Below are positions 53,912 to 63,153 of a stretch of 64,000 nucleotides of DNA, one piece after another. The notes under the pieces were generated by a model. The model did no database searches and was not told where the DNA came from. It saw nothing but the letters and a program-made list of their open reading frames with translations. The stretch lies in NCBI RefSeq assembly GCF_003086895.1, contig NZ_CP026004.1:2268731-2332730 (forward strand), given 5' to 3'. This DNA is from Stenotrophomonas sp. ESTM1D_MKCIP4_1. Its GTDB lineage: Bacteria; Pseudomonadota; Gammaproteobacteria; Xanthomonadales; Xanthomonadaceae. The first letter of the stretch is position 1, and each line of letters starts with the position of its first letter. A program made the position numbers and the translations under genes.

Positions 53912-53977
53912 GTAGAGTCGAGCTTGCTCGACTGCTTCTGCCGCAACACCTGACTCGAGCATGGGCTCGACGTTACA
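53912..53977. repeat. Inverted pair of GTAG-headed REP palindromes
   Basis: The first, 53912-53933, is GTAG with AGTCGAGC-tt-GCTCGACT. The second, on the other strand, is TCGAGC-atg-GGCTCGA at 53955-53970, followed by a TTAC. They sit between the kinase and the SUMF1 fragment and may be a terminator. Confidence 0.75.
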
Positions 53978-54068
53978 AGATCCAGGCTGCGGGCAGCCAC
54001 AGCGCCCACATGCCGTGCAACCCATTGCTACGCTGATTCAGTCCATCCAGAACTGATCGGTGCTTTCA

Positions 54069-54659
54069 ATGCTGCCTCTTCGATCCGCGCTTCTGAAATC
54101 CCTTGCTCCAACGGCGTTTCTGCTGACCGCGTGCCAGGAATCCACCGTCAAAAAGCCCCAAACGCACTCGCCTGAGCTTGCAGCGCGCATCGAAGCACTG
54201 TCCCAAAAGACCCGAAAAGACATGGTAGAAGTCGAAGGCGGCACCTTCATCATGGGCGATTTCGGCCCCATCGATCCTCGCGTGAAGATGCCCTACAGCG
54301 GTGAACGCGACGATGATGTGTTGCGCGAGGTGACATTGAGCAGCTACGCCATCGGTGCGAAGAAGATCACCTACGCGGACTTCGACGTCTACACCGATGC
54401 CACAGGCCAGGCCCGGACGGCGCAGTACCCGATGGACCTCAAGTACAGGAACCTGCCTGACGATCTCCCCGTCGGCGTCAGCTGGGAGGCGGCGCAGAAG
54501 TACTGCGGATGGGTTGGCGCGCTGATTGGGCGGAGGATGGAACTACCGACGGAGGCACAATGGGAATACGCAGCGCGTAACCGGGGCCAGCAGCCAGCGA
54601 ACCATGTGGGGGCAGCCGTTCTGGCAGGGGATTGGCGCCGGCATGCTCCACCGCTGTGA
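54069..54659 (+). pseudogene. Truncated SUMF1/formylglycine-generating-enzyme-like gene
   Basis: The first 174 codons (54069 to about 54590) encode a lipoprotein-type signal (TAFLLTACQ) and the N-terminal half of an FGE/SUMF1 domain: EVEGGTFIMGDFG, YAIGAKKITYADFDVYT, and RMELPTEAQWEYAARNRG. The family continues for another 100 or so residues after that block, with the conserved C-terminal core; here the frame runs into reversed vgrG sequence and stops at 54659. The junction is near 54580-54590. FGE-like genes are frequent neighbours of vgrG. It is most likely non-functional. Confidence 0.8.
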
Positions 54660-55655
54660 GCAGCAGTTCGGGTGCGTGTTGCGGCGACCATTGGCTGATG
54701 GCAACCCATTTGCCTGCGGCCAGCCCGCGCACCGTCGCAATGCCCTGCCAGCCGTGCCGGTCCGATTCATGGCGCTCGACCGAAAGCACAGCACGCCGCT
54801 CGCCTTCGGCACGTGAATCGAAGCCCAGCGAACCACACGCCATATACTGGTCGGCAGCAGAAGTGCCGCCGCCATCCATCGGTAACTGCACGGCCAGCGT
54901 ACGATCCTGCCGATAGTCATCGCTGACCATGCTCAAGCGGCCCGGGCCCAGCCGCACGCGCCGGGCCAGATGCAGCACGCTGTCTTCCTGCTCGGCTGCG
55001 TGGCCGCGGTGGAAGCGTAGCGCACCATCACGTGCCGAAAGGGTGTCCTGTGGCAAAGCCGCGCTGTCGAAGAACAGCACGATTCGATGCAGCGCGGGTG
55101 CCTCCGCATCGGCCTCGACACGCCAACCAATGCCCTCTTCGGCCAGCAGGCAGGCGACAAACGCCATATCCGACTGGCGATACTGCACGCAGTAGAGGCG
55201 CGGCGGCAGCGCGTCCAGACGCGCCCGCGCATCGTCGGTCCAGTGCCAGCAGGCGAGCGCCTGATGGTCAGCGACACCGCATCCACGATCTGCCGGACGG
55301 TGGCATCACGGAACACGCGACTGTTCCGCCGCTGGCCCAACCACCAGGTCCAAGCGGCCCGCCGTATGCGGTAACGGGCGAACCCCTGATCGCAGTCCAG
55401 CAGAATCACTTCGCGCACCAGGCCTGTACGGCGGATGTCGCGCCCCTGCGCATCGCGCGTGGACAGCGTTGCGGGCCGGCCCAGCCACGCTTCGCAGGCA
55501 GGGTCCGCGTGCCCCGCACGTACGTCGATATGGTAGTCCAGACCTTCCGACAACGCTTCGCGTCCGCGCCAGCGCTCGACCCGCAGAGACCCTGCGCCAG
55601 ACAGTTCAAACCGGTGCAGCAGCGCTGCATCCTCATGCGCTTGCAACGTGTGCAT
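54585..55655 (-). pseudogene. Frameshifted, 3'-truncated vgrG (type VI secretion tip)
   Basis: The N-terminal part starts at ATG 55655 (MHTLQAHEDAALLHRFELSG) and reads as a VgrG gp27-like region up to VRQIVDAV (about residue 127). A single base is missing near 55274; the next frame then continues (DHQALACWHWTDD ... QYRQSDMAFVACLLAEEGIGWRVE). The C-terminal half, including the gp5-like needle, is absent: sequence similarity stops near 54585 at the junction with the SUMF1 fragment. No other type VI genes are in the window, so this is a relic or an orphan island fragment. Confidence 0.85.
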
Positions 55656-55866
55656 ATGGCTTACGCCCTGTGCACCACCTTGGCGCACTTCTGTGCGCAG
55701 GAACCTAGCAAGGGAACGGCCGGGGAAATATCAGACAAGGACGAAAGTGACCAGGAACAACGGTCGAACGTCATTGCATCACGCATTCGCCGTCGAAATG
55801 CATGACAGAGTCATGACGTGCGGCCAACAGATCACGTTGATTGCGACACCGGCAAACCCGGTACAC
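55656..55866. other. Intergenic region, no gene seen
   Basis: Start of a 498-base stretch without a gene between vgrG and the GH92 gene. It is less GC-rich than its surroundings near 55740-55830 and shows no credible reading frame. Tandem repeats follow from 55867. Confidence 0.5.
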
Positions 55867-56143
55867 GCCAACCTTGGTTGGCGCCGTTGTTCTCCCGCGT
55901 GCCAGCCAAGGTTGGCACCTACCAGGGCGATACCACGTCCGGGGAACGGCCGAGGAAACATCAGATACGGTAGACGCCAACCTTGGTTGCCGCCGTGTTC
56001 TCCCGCGTGCCAACCAAGGTTGGCACCTACCATGGCGATACCACGTCCGGGGAATGACCGCGGAAACATCAGACCCGGTAGACGCTAACCTTGGTTCGCG
56101 CCGTGTTCTCCCGCGTGCCAACCAAGGTTGGCACCTACCAGAG
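55867..56143. repeat. Tandem repeat, about 108 bp, 2.5 copies with embedded palindromes
   Basis: Units begin near 55867, 55976 and 56084 (periods 109 and 108). Each unit begins with a GCCAACC-tt-GGTTGGC-like palindrome or a variant, then carries TGTTCTCCCGCGTGCCA, a second palindrome (CCAACCaaGGTTGG) with CTAC at its end, and a GATACCACGTCCGGGGAA block with a GGTAGAC tail. The third unit lacks the last block. The palindrome core is the same as at 46232-46247. The pattern looks like a duplicated pair of REPs. Confidence 0.88.
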
Positions 56144-56153
56144 CAACAGCGCG

Positions 56154-58505
56154 TCAGCGGCTCATCGAATACGGCGCCTGCGCGCCCTGCCCCGGCCATG
56201 CCTGGTTCGGTTCGGCCTGCATGGTGAAGGTCAGTTCACCGCCAGCCAGAATCTCGTCATGGCGCAGGAAGGTGCGCTGCAGCGGCTTGCCGTTGAGGCT
56301 CACGCTGCCCACGTAGGTGTGCTTGTCGTCCAGGCCGTTGGCCACGATCGTGAAGGTCTTGCCGTTCGGCAGGCGCATCGCGGTCTTCGGCAGGAACGGA
56401 CGGCCAAGGATGTACTCGCCCGAACCCGGTGCCACCGGATAGAAGCCGAGCGCGGTGAACACGTACCACGCCGACATCTGGCCAACGTCATCGTTGCCGG
56501 CCAGGCCATCGGGGCGGTCGGCGTACTGCGTGTCCATGATCTGCTTCAGGCGGGCCTGGCTGCGCCAGGGCTGGCCGGCGTACGAATACAGGTAGGCCAC
56601 GTGGTGGCTGGGTTCGTTGCCGTGCGCGTACCAGCCGATCAGGCCGGTGATGTCTTCCATGTGCTCGAAGATGGACGGATCGACCTTGGCGTTGAACACC
56701 TCGTCCAGCCGCGCCAGCAGCTTGTCGCTGCCGCCGTGCGCTGCGGCCAGACCGGCCACGTCCTGCGGCACATACCAGGAATACTGCCAGGCATTGCCTT
56801 CGGTGTAGTCGGTGCCATAACCGCTGGCACTCGGGTCGAACGGGGTGCGGAAGCTGCCGTCGCGCTTACGCGCGCGCATGAAGCCGGTGTCCTTGTCGAA
56901 GGCATTGCGCCAGTTGCCGGCACGCTTGTCGAAGGTGGTGGCCACGTCGGTCTTGCCCATCGCCTGCGCCATGCGCGCGATGGTCCAGTCGTCGAAGGCA
57001 TATTCCAGCGTCTTGCTGGCGGCCTCGCCTTCCTCGTCGATCGGCACGTAGCCCAGTTCGCGGTACTGCGCGATGCCGTCGTAGGGGCCGTAGTTGGCCG
57101 TCTCGACCATCGCCTTCAGCGCCTTGTCGGCGTCGAAGCCACGGATGCCCTTGACGTAGGCATCGGCGATCACCGGCACCGCGTGGTAGCCGATCATGCA
57201 CCAGTCTTCCAGACCGTGGAACGACCACACCGGCAGCATGCCGTAGGGGCTGTGGTCGTGGTGGGCCAGCATCGAATTGATGAAATCGCTGTTGCGCTTC
57301 TCCGGCTGCACCAGGGTCAGCAAGGGATGCAGGGCGCGGTAGGTATCCCACAGCGAGAAGGTCGAGTAGTTGGTATAGCCCTCGGCCTTGTGCACGGCAT
57401 TGTCGGCGCCGCGGTACTGGCCGTCGGCATCCATGAACAGCGTCGGCCCCAGCATGGTGTGGTACAGCGCGGTGTAGGCGCTGCGGCGTGCATGTTCCGG
57501 CGCATCGATATCCAGCACCGACAGCGCCTTCGTCCACTCCTGCTTCGCCTGCGCACGCACACGGTCGAAGTCGAAGTCGGCCACTTCCGCGTCGAGATTG
57601 GCGATCGCACCGGCCTCGCTGACCGGCGAGATCGCGACCTTGACGATCAGCGGCACATCGAGCTTGCCGAAATCGAAGGTGCCGACCAGCTGCCGGCCCT
57701 CGATCTGCGCCCGCTGCTTCGGGTCCTTCTCACCCGGGGGTGCGAAGCCCTTGTAGACGATGTCCTTCTCGGTGCTGTGCAGCTCGTGGCTGGTCAGCGG
57801 CCGCGAGAAGCGCATCGCGAAATACAGCTGGCGACCCGCCGCCCAGCCGCGCGTTTCGCGGAAGCCGGTGACGGTGCCGTCGTCGCGCACGCGCACCCGC
57901 GACCACAGGATTTTGCCCGGGTAGTCGTACATGCTGGTGCGCATGTCCAGCAGCATCTTCGCGTCGGCACCCTTGGGGAAGGTGTAGCGATGCACACCGA
58001 CGCGGGCGCTGGTGGTCAGCTCGGCGCGCACCTTGTAGTCGTCGAGGGTGACCGCGTAGTAACCCGGCTCTGCCTTCTCGTCGTCATGGCGGAACCGCGA
58101 GGCATAGCCGCTGCGGGGCTTTTCCGGATCGCCGCGTTCCAGACCGGGCTCGCCGGTGAACGGCATTACCAGGATGTCGCCCAGGTCCGAGTGGCCGGTG
58201 CCGGAGAAATGGGTGTGCGAGAAACCGACGATGCTGCTGTCGTCGTAGCGATAGCCGGCTGCCCAGCCATAGGCCTTTTCGCGCGGCTGGATGCGCGTGT
58301 CCGGACTGAGCTGGACCATGCCGAACGGCACGGTGGCACCCGGGTAGGTATGCCCTTCCCCGCCGGTGCCGATGAAGGGGTCGACCGAGGCATAGGCCTT
58401 GTCGGCGGCGGACCGCGCGGGGGCAGCACCCGCCAGACCGGAAGCGAACATCGCCGAGGCAGCGACGGCGAGCAGGAAACGACGTTGCAACAGGGGCATC
58501 GGCAT
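56154..58505 (-). CDS. GH92 family alpha-1,2-mannosidase, secreted
   Basis: 783 residues with a signal peptide (LLAVAASAMFASGLAGA). It is a full-length GH92 exo-mannosidase: the N-terminal beta domain begins 'VDPFIGTGGEGHTYPGATVPFG', and the (alpha/alpha)6 domain has WDTYRALHPL, HGLEDWCMIGYH and TEGNAWQYSWYVPQD, with the GNDDVGQMSAWYVF block near the end. Members release mannose from glycoproteins with Ca2+. The start at 58505 gives a clean signal peptide; an alternative ATG lies two codons later. It is unlinked to other glycan genes. Confidence 0.95.
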   Translation of the reverse strand: MPMPLLQRRFLLAVAASAMFASGLAGAAPARSAADKAYASVDPFIGTGGEGHTYPGATVPFGMVQLSPDTRIQPREKAYGWAAGYRYDDSSIVGFSHTHFSGTGHSDLGDILVMPFTGEPGLERGDPEKPRSGYASRFRHDDEKAEPGYYAVTLDDYKVRAELTTSARVGVHRYTFPKGADAKMLLDMRTSMYDYPGKILWSRVRVRDDGTVTGFRETRGWAAGRQLYFAMRFSRPLTSHELHSTEKDIVYKGFAPPGEKDPKQRAQIEGRQLVGTFDFGKLDVPLIVKVAISPVSEAGAIANLDAEVADFDFDRVRAQAKQEWTKALSVLDIDAPEHARRSAYTALYHTMLGPTLFMDADGQYRGADNAVHKAEGYTNYSTFSLWDTYRALHPLLTLVQPEKRNSDFINSMLAHHDHSPYGMLPVWSFHGLEDWCMIGYHAVPVIADAYVKGIRGFDADKALKAMVETANYGPYDGIAQYRELGYVPIDEEGEAASKTLEYAFDDWTIARMAQAMGKTDVATTFDKRAGNWRNAFDKDTGFMRARKRDGSFRTPFDPSASGYGTDYTEGNAWQYSWYVPQDVAGLAAAHGGSDKLLARLDEVFNAKVDPSIFEHMEDITGLIGWYAHGNEPSHHVAYLYSYAGQPWRSQARLKQIMDTQYADRPDGLAGNDDVGQMSAWYVFTALGFYPVAPGSGEYILGRPFLPKTAMRLPNGKTFTIVANGLDDKHTYVGSVSLNGKPLQRTFLRHDEILAGGELTFTMQAEPNQAWPGQGAQAPYSMSR

Positions 58506-58856
58506 TTGGATCGATTCAGGTGATGGCCGGGAGCCTAGCATCACGTGCTCCGCTCTGCATGTTGCGGCGCAGCTGAACCGTTCCATACACGACAACATCA
58601 GTCCATTTTCATCTGCAACTTTTTGTATTTCCGCCGGCATAACCGGTCATGACACTGTGCCGGCATCTCAACGGCCCGGCGGAGCGGCGCGCGATCAGGA
58701 CGGTTGCTTGCCCACACAGGATGCGAGCTCCGCCGCGCCACCTCGTCAGGAAAATCCACGGGTCACACCAGCTTCACGACGTCTTAGCGTCTGATACAGA
58801 TTGGCGCAGTTCGTCAGGGTGTCTCCCGGAAGTTCCATAACAACAGGAGTTCCATC
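58506..58856. other. Divergent intergenic region
   Basis: 351 bases between the GH92 and autotransporter genes. An A/T-rich segment lies at about 58590-58635. I see no gene and no motif shared with other regions; an AGGAG site precedes the ATG at 58857. Confidence 0.5.
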
Positions 58857-59708
58857 ATGAAGATCGCTGTCCGACGTTCGTTGGCGCTGGCCTTGGCCGC
58901 TGCGGTGTCTGCCGCTGGGCCGCTGCAGGCCCGCTCTCTCAATCCGGGGGAAAGCGCCACGGTAAATCCAGGGGACCCAGTCGATCATTGGAGTGCGAGT
59001 GGTACCGGCGCGGTACTTGCGTTCATGCCCGGCAGCACTGGCCTGTCCGCCGACGTCGCCGATGTGGCCGTGCTGGACATGACGGGTGCCACTGTCACTG
59101 CCAGCGAGACATTCACCATTGCCTATGTTGCCTCGGCCTCCGCGAACATCACCACGTCCACGTTCAGCAACGACAGGGCGGCAGCGCTGGCCGTGACCAA
59201 CGGGAACACCTCCGGGAGCCCTGCCGGCGTGGCCGTCGTCACCGATTCCACCCTCAGCGGCGGCGGTGTGGGCGCCTACCCCCAGGACGGCATCCTTTAT
59301 GTCTCCAACACGCGCATTGAATCGACCGGTACGGGGACGGGCCTGCTGCCGAGCGATCTCGCGACCGGGCTGGCGGTATTCGCCAACTCCACCATCCGTG
59401 CCACCAACGGCTCCACCATCATTGGCGATCAGAACGGCGTTGTCGTCATGGATGACGGCGTTGCGGCTGGTGGCACGATCGCCGACAACACCATTGCTCT
59501 GGATGGATCTCACGTCACCGGGCGTACCGGCAGTGGCATTGTTGCGCGCGGCATCAACCTGATCGACAGCACCACCGTGACCGTCGCCAACGGCAGCACC
59601 GTCACCGTAAGTGTTGCTAGGGAGGACGGCGACGCAGCCCCCTCTCGGCCGTTGCACACATTCTTTTTTGGGCCGCTTGAATGGCAGCACGCAGGAGCAA
59701 TTTCATGA
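58857..59708 (+). CDS. Autotransporter passenger-only protein (barrel missing)
   Basis: 283 residues with a signal peptide (1-26, ending LQA). Residues 27-250 align with the passenger of the next gene: 'GESATVNPGDPVDHW', 'AALAVTNG', 'GTGTGTGLLPSDLATGLAVFANSTI', 'GSTIIGDQNGVVV', and 'TTVTVANGSTV'. After about residue 252 it ends in unrelated sequence (REDGDAAPSRPLHTFFFG). No beta-barrel follows, so it cannot be inserted in the outer membrane by itself. The stop overlaps the next ATG (ATGA). It may be a decayed copy, or a coupled periplasmic or secreted fragment. Confidence 0.8.
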   Translation: MKIAVRRSLALALAAAVSAAGPLQARSLNPGESATVNPGDPVDHWSASGTGAVLAFMPGSTGLSADVADVAVLDMTGATVTASETFTIAYVASASANITTSTFSNDRAAALAVTNGNTSGSPAGVAVVTDSTLSGGGVGAYPQDGILYVSNTRIESTGTGTGLLPSDLATGLAVFANSTIRATNGSTIIGDQNGVVVMDDGVAAGGTIADNTIALDGSHVTGRTGSGIVARGINLIDSTTVTVANGSTVTVSVAREDGDAAPSRPLHTFFFGPLEWQHAGAIS

Positions 59709-62038
59709 AGACCGCAGTTCGTCGTACCCTTGTTTTGGCCATATCCGCTGGCATCGCCCTGGCCTCCACCGTGCAGGCCGGCACCCTCGGGCCGGGCCAA
59801 TCCGCCACTGTCAACGCCGGCGATCCCGTTGAAAGTTGGACTGCACAGGGCGCCACGCTGACTTTCAACAGTGGCAGTGCTGCCACATCGGTAAGCGTAA
59901 CCAATGGGTCCACACTCGCCATGACAGGGGCAGCGGCCGTCGCGTCAGATCTGTTCGCTACGGTCCAGCTCGCTTCATCCAACGCAACCATCGTTGGCAC
60001 CCGTATGCAGAACAGCAGTGCTGCAGGGCTGGCGGTAACCAATGGCGCAGTCGCCGGCAACGCAGCCGATGCTTCCCTGGCTGACTCGACCGTTATCGGC
60101 CAAGGCATCGGCAGCTATGTCCAGGGCGGTGTGCTCACGCTGAGCAACACGACGATCGACGGAACCGGCATCGGAACCGGATTTCTCCCGCCCGAAATCT
60201 CGTCAGGCCTGGCAATCTTCTCCAATTCAACCATCATCATCGGCAATGGTTCCGCAATCACGGGAGACGAGAACGGCATAATCGTGCAGGATATCGGGGG
60301 AACTCCCACCAGTCCTATCACCGACAACGTTCTTACCCTCGACAGCTCCAGCGTCATCGGCCGCAACGGTTCGGCAATTGTGGTCAGCGGCACAGGGATC
60401 ATTGCACCCACCACCGTCAACGTTCTCAACGGCAGTACGGTCAGCGGCGGCAATGGCGTGATTGCTGAAACCATCGATGGCGGCACCTTGAATCTAAGCG
60501 TGAACGCATCGCAGTTGCAGGGCACGCTTCGTGCCGATGCAACCTCGCAGCTGCACGCGACGCTTTCCAATGGCGCGGTACTGACCGGCGTCATGAACAA
60601 CGTCACCAGCGCCACGCTGGACGCCGCCACCTGGAACATGACCGGCAACTCCACGGTCGGTACGCTGAGCCTCGGCAGTGGTACGGTCTCCCTGGGCGAC
60701 GGTTCGGCCTTCCACACGCTCAATGTGGCCGGCAACTTCAGTGGCGCCGATGGCACGATCGTGTTCAACACGGTGCTGGCCGGCGACGATGCGGCCAGCG
60801 ACAAGCTGGTCATCGGCGGCGACACCAGCGGCACGGCCAACGTGCGCGTCAACAACGTCGGCGGCGCAGGCGCGCAGACGGTCAACGGCATCGAGCTGAT
60901 CACTGTGGGCGGCGCCTCCAACGGCCAGTTCAGCCTGGCTGGCCGCGCGGTCGGCGGCCAGTACGAGTACTTCCTGCACAAGGGCACCGGCGCCGATGGC
61001 AACTGGTATCTGCGTTCGGTGCTGCCCACCGCGCCGGACCCGTGCGAGGTCGATCCGAGCCTGCCCGAGTGCAACCCGGGACTTCCGGGTCCGGGTCCGG
61101 GTCCGGATCCCGACCCGGTGCTGCGCCCCGAGCCCGGCGCCTACCTGGCCAACCTGCAGGCCGCGCAGACGATGTTCCGCCTGGGCTACCACGATCGCAA
61201 CGCCGGCCAGAACGGCGGCCGGGCGTGGGCCCGCGTGGATGGCTCGCGCAACGGCTTCGATGCGGTCAGCCAGCAGCTGGACATCCGCGGCAACAGCCAG
61301 GCCCTGACCGTCGGCGCCGACCTGTGGCGCCTCGATTCCGGCAGCAGCGTGGGTGTGATGCTGTCCACCGGCAATGCCAGCAGCACCTCCACCAACGAGC
61401 TGACCGGCTACTACGCCCGCGGCAAGGTGAAGGGCGAGGCGCTGGGCCTGTATGGCACGTGGCGCGGTGGCAATGGCGCCGACCCGTATGCGGGCTTCTA
61501 CGTGGATGGCTCGCTGCAGCGTGCGCAGTTCCGCAACCGTGTTGAAGGCATCGGCCTGGCCGGCGAGCGCTACGACAGCCGCGCCTGGCAGGGCGCGGTG
61601 GAAACCGGTTATGCCTTCCGCCTGGGAGGCGCCAGCAACGGCGGCATCTACCTGGAACCGCAGCTGCAGGTCGGCTACAGCCGCTGGGATGATGATCGCC
61701 ACACCGAAACCAACGGCACCGTGGTCGGTACCGAGAACGCCGACGGCCTGTTCGGCCGCGCCGGCCTGCGCCTGTCCGGGGTGACCCGCTGGGGCAATGG
61801 TGTTGCCGAAGTGCAGCCCTACCTGGCAGCCAACTGGCTGCATACCCGCGCCGAGTCGCAGATCAGCATGGACGGCGAGGTGGTGGATGCACGCATCCCC
61901 CGCAGCCGTGGCGAGTTCAGTGCCGGTGCGTCGGTGAAGTTCGGCAGCGGTGTGGGTATCTGGGGCGGGCTGTCGCTGCAGCGCGCCAGTGGTTACCACC
62001 AGAATGCCGCCCAGGCGGGCGTGAGCTACAGCTGGTAA
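59705..62038 (+). CDS. Autotransporter (type V secretion) with pertactin-like passenger
   Basis: 777 residues. Signal peptide 1-25 (ending TVQA), a repetitive beta-helix passenger (about 26-450) rich in Asn, Ser, Thr and Gly, a proline/glycine hinge (GLPGPGPGPDPDP), then an autotransporter barrel (about 490-777). The barrel carries GYHDRNAGQNGGRAWARVDG, GYYARGKVKGEALGLYGTW and ends in the family terminal aromatic YSW. Passenger codons are lower in G+C than the barrel. Adhesion is the typical role, unproven here. A hairpin terminator follows. Confidence 0.93.
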   Translation: MKTAVRRTLVLAISAGIALASTVQAGTLGPGQSATVNAGDPVESWTAQGATLTFNSGSAATSVSVTNGSTLAMTGAAAVASDLFATVQLASSNATIVGTRMQNSSAAGLAVTNGAVAGNAADASLADSTVIGQGIGSYVQGGVLTLSNTTIDGTGIGTGFLPPEISSGLAIFSNSTIIIGNGSAITGDENGIIVQDIGGTPTSPITDNVLTLDSSSVIGRNGSAIVVSGTGIIAPTTVNVLNGSTVSGGNGVIAETIDGGTLNLSVNASQLQGTLRADATSQLHATLSNGAVLTGVMNNVTSATLDAATWNMTGNSTVGTLSLGSGTVSLGDGSAFHTLNVAGNFSGADGTIVFNTVLAGDDAASDKLVIGGDTSGTANVRVNNVGGAGAQTVNGIELITVGGASNGQFSLAGRAVGGQYEYFLHKGTGADGNWYLRSVLPTAPDPCEVDPSLPECNPGLPGPGPGPDPDPVLRPEPGAYLANLQAAQTMFRLGYHDRNAGQNGGRAWARVDGSRNGFDAVSQQLDIRGNSQALTVGADLWRLDSGSSVGVMLSTGNASSTSTNELTGYYARGKVKGEALGLYGTWRGGNGADPYAGFYVDGSLQRAQFRNRVEGIGLAGERYDSRAWQGAVETGYAFRLGGASNGGIYLEPQLQVGYSRWDDDRHTETNGTVVGTENADGLFGRAGLRLSGVTRWGNGVAEVQPYLAANWLHTRAESQISMDGEVVDARIPRSRGEFSAGASVKFGSGVGIWGGLSLQRASGYHQNAAQAGVSYSW

Positions 62039-62046
62039 GTGTGCAA

Positions 62047-62077
62047 CGAGGGAGTCGGGCCCTGCCCGGCTCCCTCG
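62047..62077. terminator. Bidirectional hairpin terminator
   Basis: CGAGGGAG-t-CGGG / loop / CCCG-g-CTCCCTCG, a 13-pair stem with one wobble, between the convergent autotransporter and SnoaL-like genes. There is no long U-run, but the stem is strong. Confidence 0.75.
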
Positions 62078-62088
62078 ATTCCCTCTCT

Positions 62089-62490
62089 TCAGCCACCCAC
62101 CGCGGCGATCCAGTGCGGCAGGTTGTAATAGTTGGTGATGCGCGCGACCTTGCCGTCACGGATCTCGAAGAAGGCGCCTGCCGGCAGCACATAGGGCTGG
62201 CCGTTCGCTTCGGGCAGACCTTCGTCGGTGGCCAGGTACTGGCCGTTGACGGTGAACTCGGCGGCACCGCGGCTGCCATCGGCACTGCCGAACACCACGA
62301 GGTCGGTCAGCTGCTCGCGGTACGAACGGGCCATCTTCTGGCAGAACGCACGGAACGCGTCCTTGCCCACTTCGCGGCCGCCCTGGTTGATGTCATGCAC
62401 CACGTCGTCGGTGACCTGGGCGACGAACGCCTCGATATCGCCGCTGTTGAAAGCGTCGTAGTAGGCACGGATAACGTCGGTGGCACTCAT
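62089..62490 (-). CDS. SnoaL/NTF2-like nuclear-transport-factor fold protein
   Basis: 133 residues. The SnoaL-like fold is visible in VIRAYYDAFNSGDIEAFVAQVTDDVVHDINQGG and KVARITNYYNLPHWI. Such proteins are small cyclases, isomerases or ligand binders; the substrate is unknown. ATG 62490 begins the fold; a longer frame upstream adds unrelated sequence. It is convergent to the autotransporter and divergent from the GNAT gene. Confidence 0.88.
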   Translation of the reverse strand: MSATDVIRAYYDAFNSGDIEAFVAQVTDDVVHDINQGGREVGKDAFRAFCQKMARSYREQLTDLVVFGSADGSRGAAEFTVNGQYLATDEGLPEANGQPYVLPAGAFFEIRDGKVARITNYYNLPHWIAAVGG

Positions 62491-62565
62491 GGGAGGATCC
62501 TGGGGATGGGCGGGCCGGGGAGCATAGCCTATACTCACCCCCAGTATCCATGGGCGGTAACGAAC

Positions 62566-63153
62566 GTGCGCATCACCACGCTACACGGGCTGGCAGCAAC
62601 CCCCTTCCTCGACGACCTCGCGCGCCTGCGCATCCGCGTCTTCCGTGATTTCCCGTACCTCTACGAAGGCGACCTGGCCTACGAGCGCGGCTACGCTGCC
62701 ACCTACGCGGCGGCCGCCGGCAGCATCATCGTGCTGGCCCAGGACGGCGACCGCGTGGTCGGCGCGTCCACGGGAATCCCCATGCGCGAGGAAACCGCTG
62801 AGTTCCAGGCGCCGTTTCTCGGCAGCGCCTGGGACACCGACCGGATCTTCTACTTCGGCGAATCGGTGCTGCTGCCGGAGTATCGCGGCCAGGGCCTGGG
62901 CGTGCGTTTCTTCGAGGCACGCGAGGCGCACGCCCGCCAGGCCGGCTTCGATCTGTGCTGCTTCAGCGCGGTGCAGCGCCCGCTGGACCACCCGCTGCGC
63001 CCGGCCGACTACCAGCCGCTGGATGCGTTCTGGCACAACCGCGGCTACGTCCATCACCCCGAGCTGAGCACGTCGTTCACCTGGCGCGACGTCGGCCACA
63101 GCGAGAAGACCGCCAAGCCGATGTCGTTCTGGCTGAAGGCGCTGACCGCATGA
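62566..63153 (+). CDS. GNAT-family N-acetyltransferase
   Basis: 195 residues. The acetyl-CoA binding motif reads LLPEYRGQGLGVRFFEARE, with a GNAT fold around it. The start is a GTG at 62566, the first codon before the fold (VRITTLHGLAATPFL). It overlaps the nitrilase gene by ATGA. GNAT and nitrilase are fused in some bacteria, so the pair probably works on one metabolite. Confidence 0.9.
   Translation: MRITTLHGLAATPFLDDLARLRIRVFRDFPYLYEGDLAYERGYAATYAAAAGSIIVLAQDGDRVVGASTGIPMREETAEFQAPFLGSAWDTDRIFYFGESVLLPEYRGQGLGVRFFEAREAHARQAGFDLCCFSAVQRPLDHPLRPADYQPLDAFWHNRGYVHHPELSTSFTWRDVGHSEKTAKPMSFWLKALTA

Noticed and set aside
55867..56143. CRISPR array suspected from regular repeats
   Set aside because: The period is 108-109 bp and the units are nearly identical over their whole length, with no short repeat plus unique spacers and no cas genes nearby.
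54069..56143. Prophage or insertion sequence suspected at the vgrG remnant
   Set aside because: No integrase, transposase, terminal repeats or target duplications are visible; VgrG and SUMF1 point to a type VI island instead.
56091..58523. 810-codon plus-strand frame opposite the GH92 gene
   Set aside because: It lies exactly over a full-length GH92 gene on the minus strand and has no domain or ribosome site of its own.
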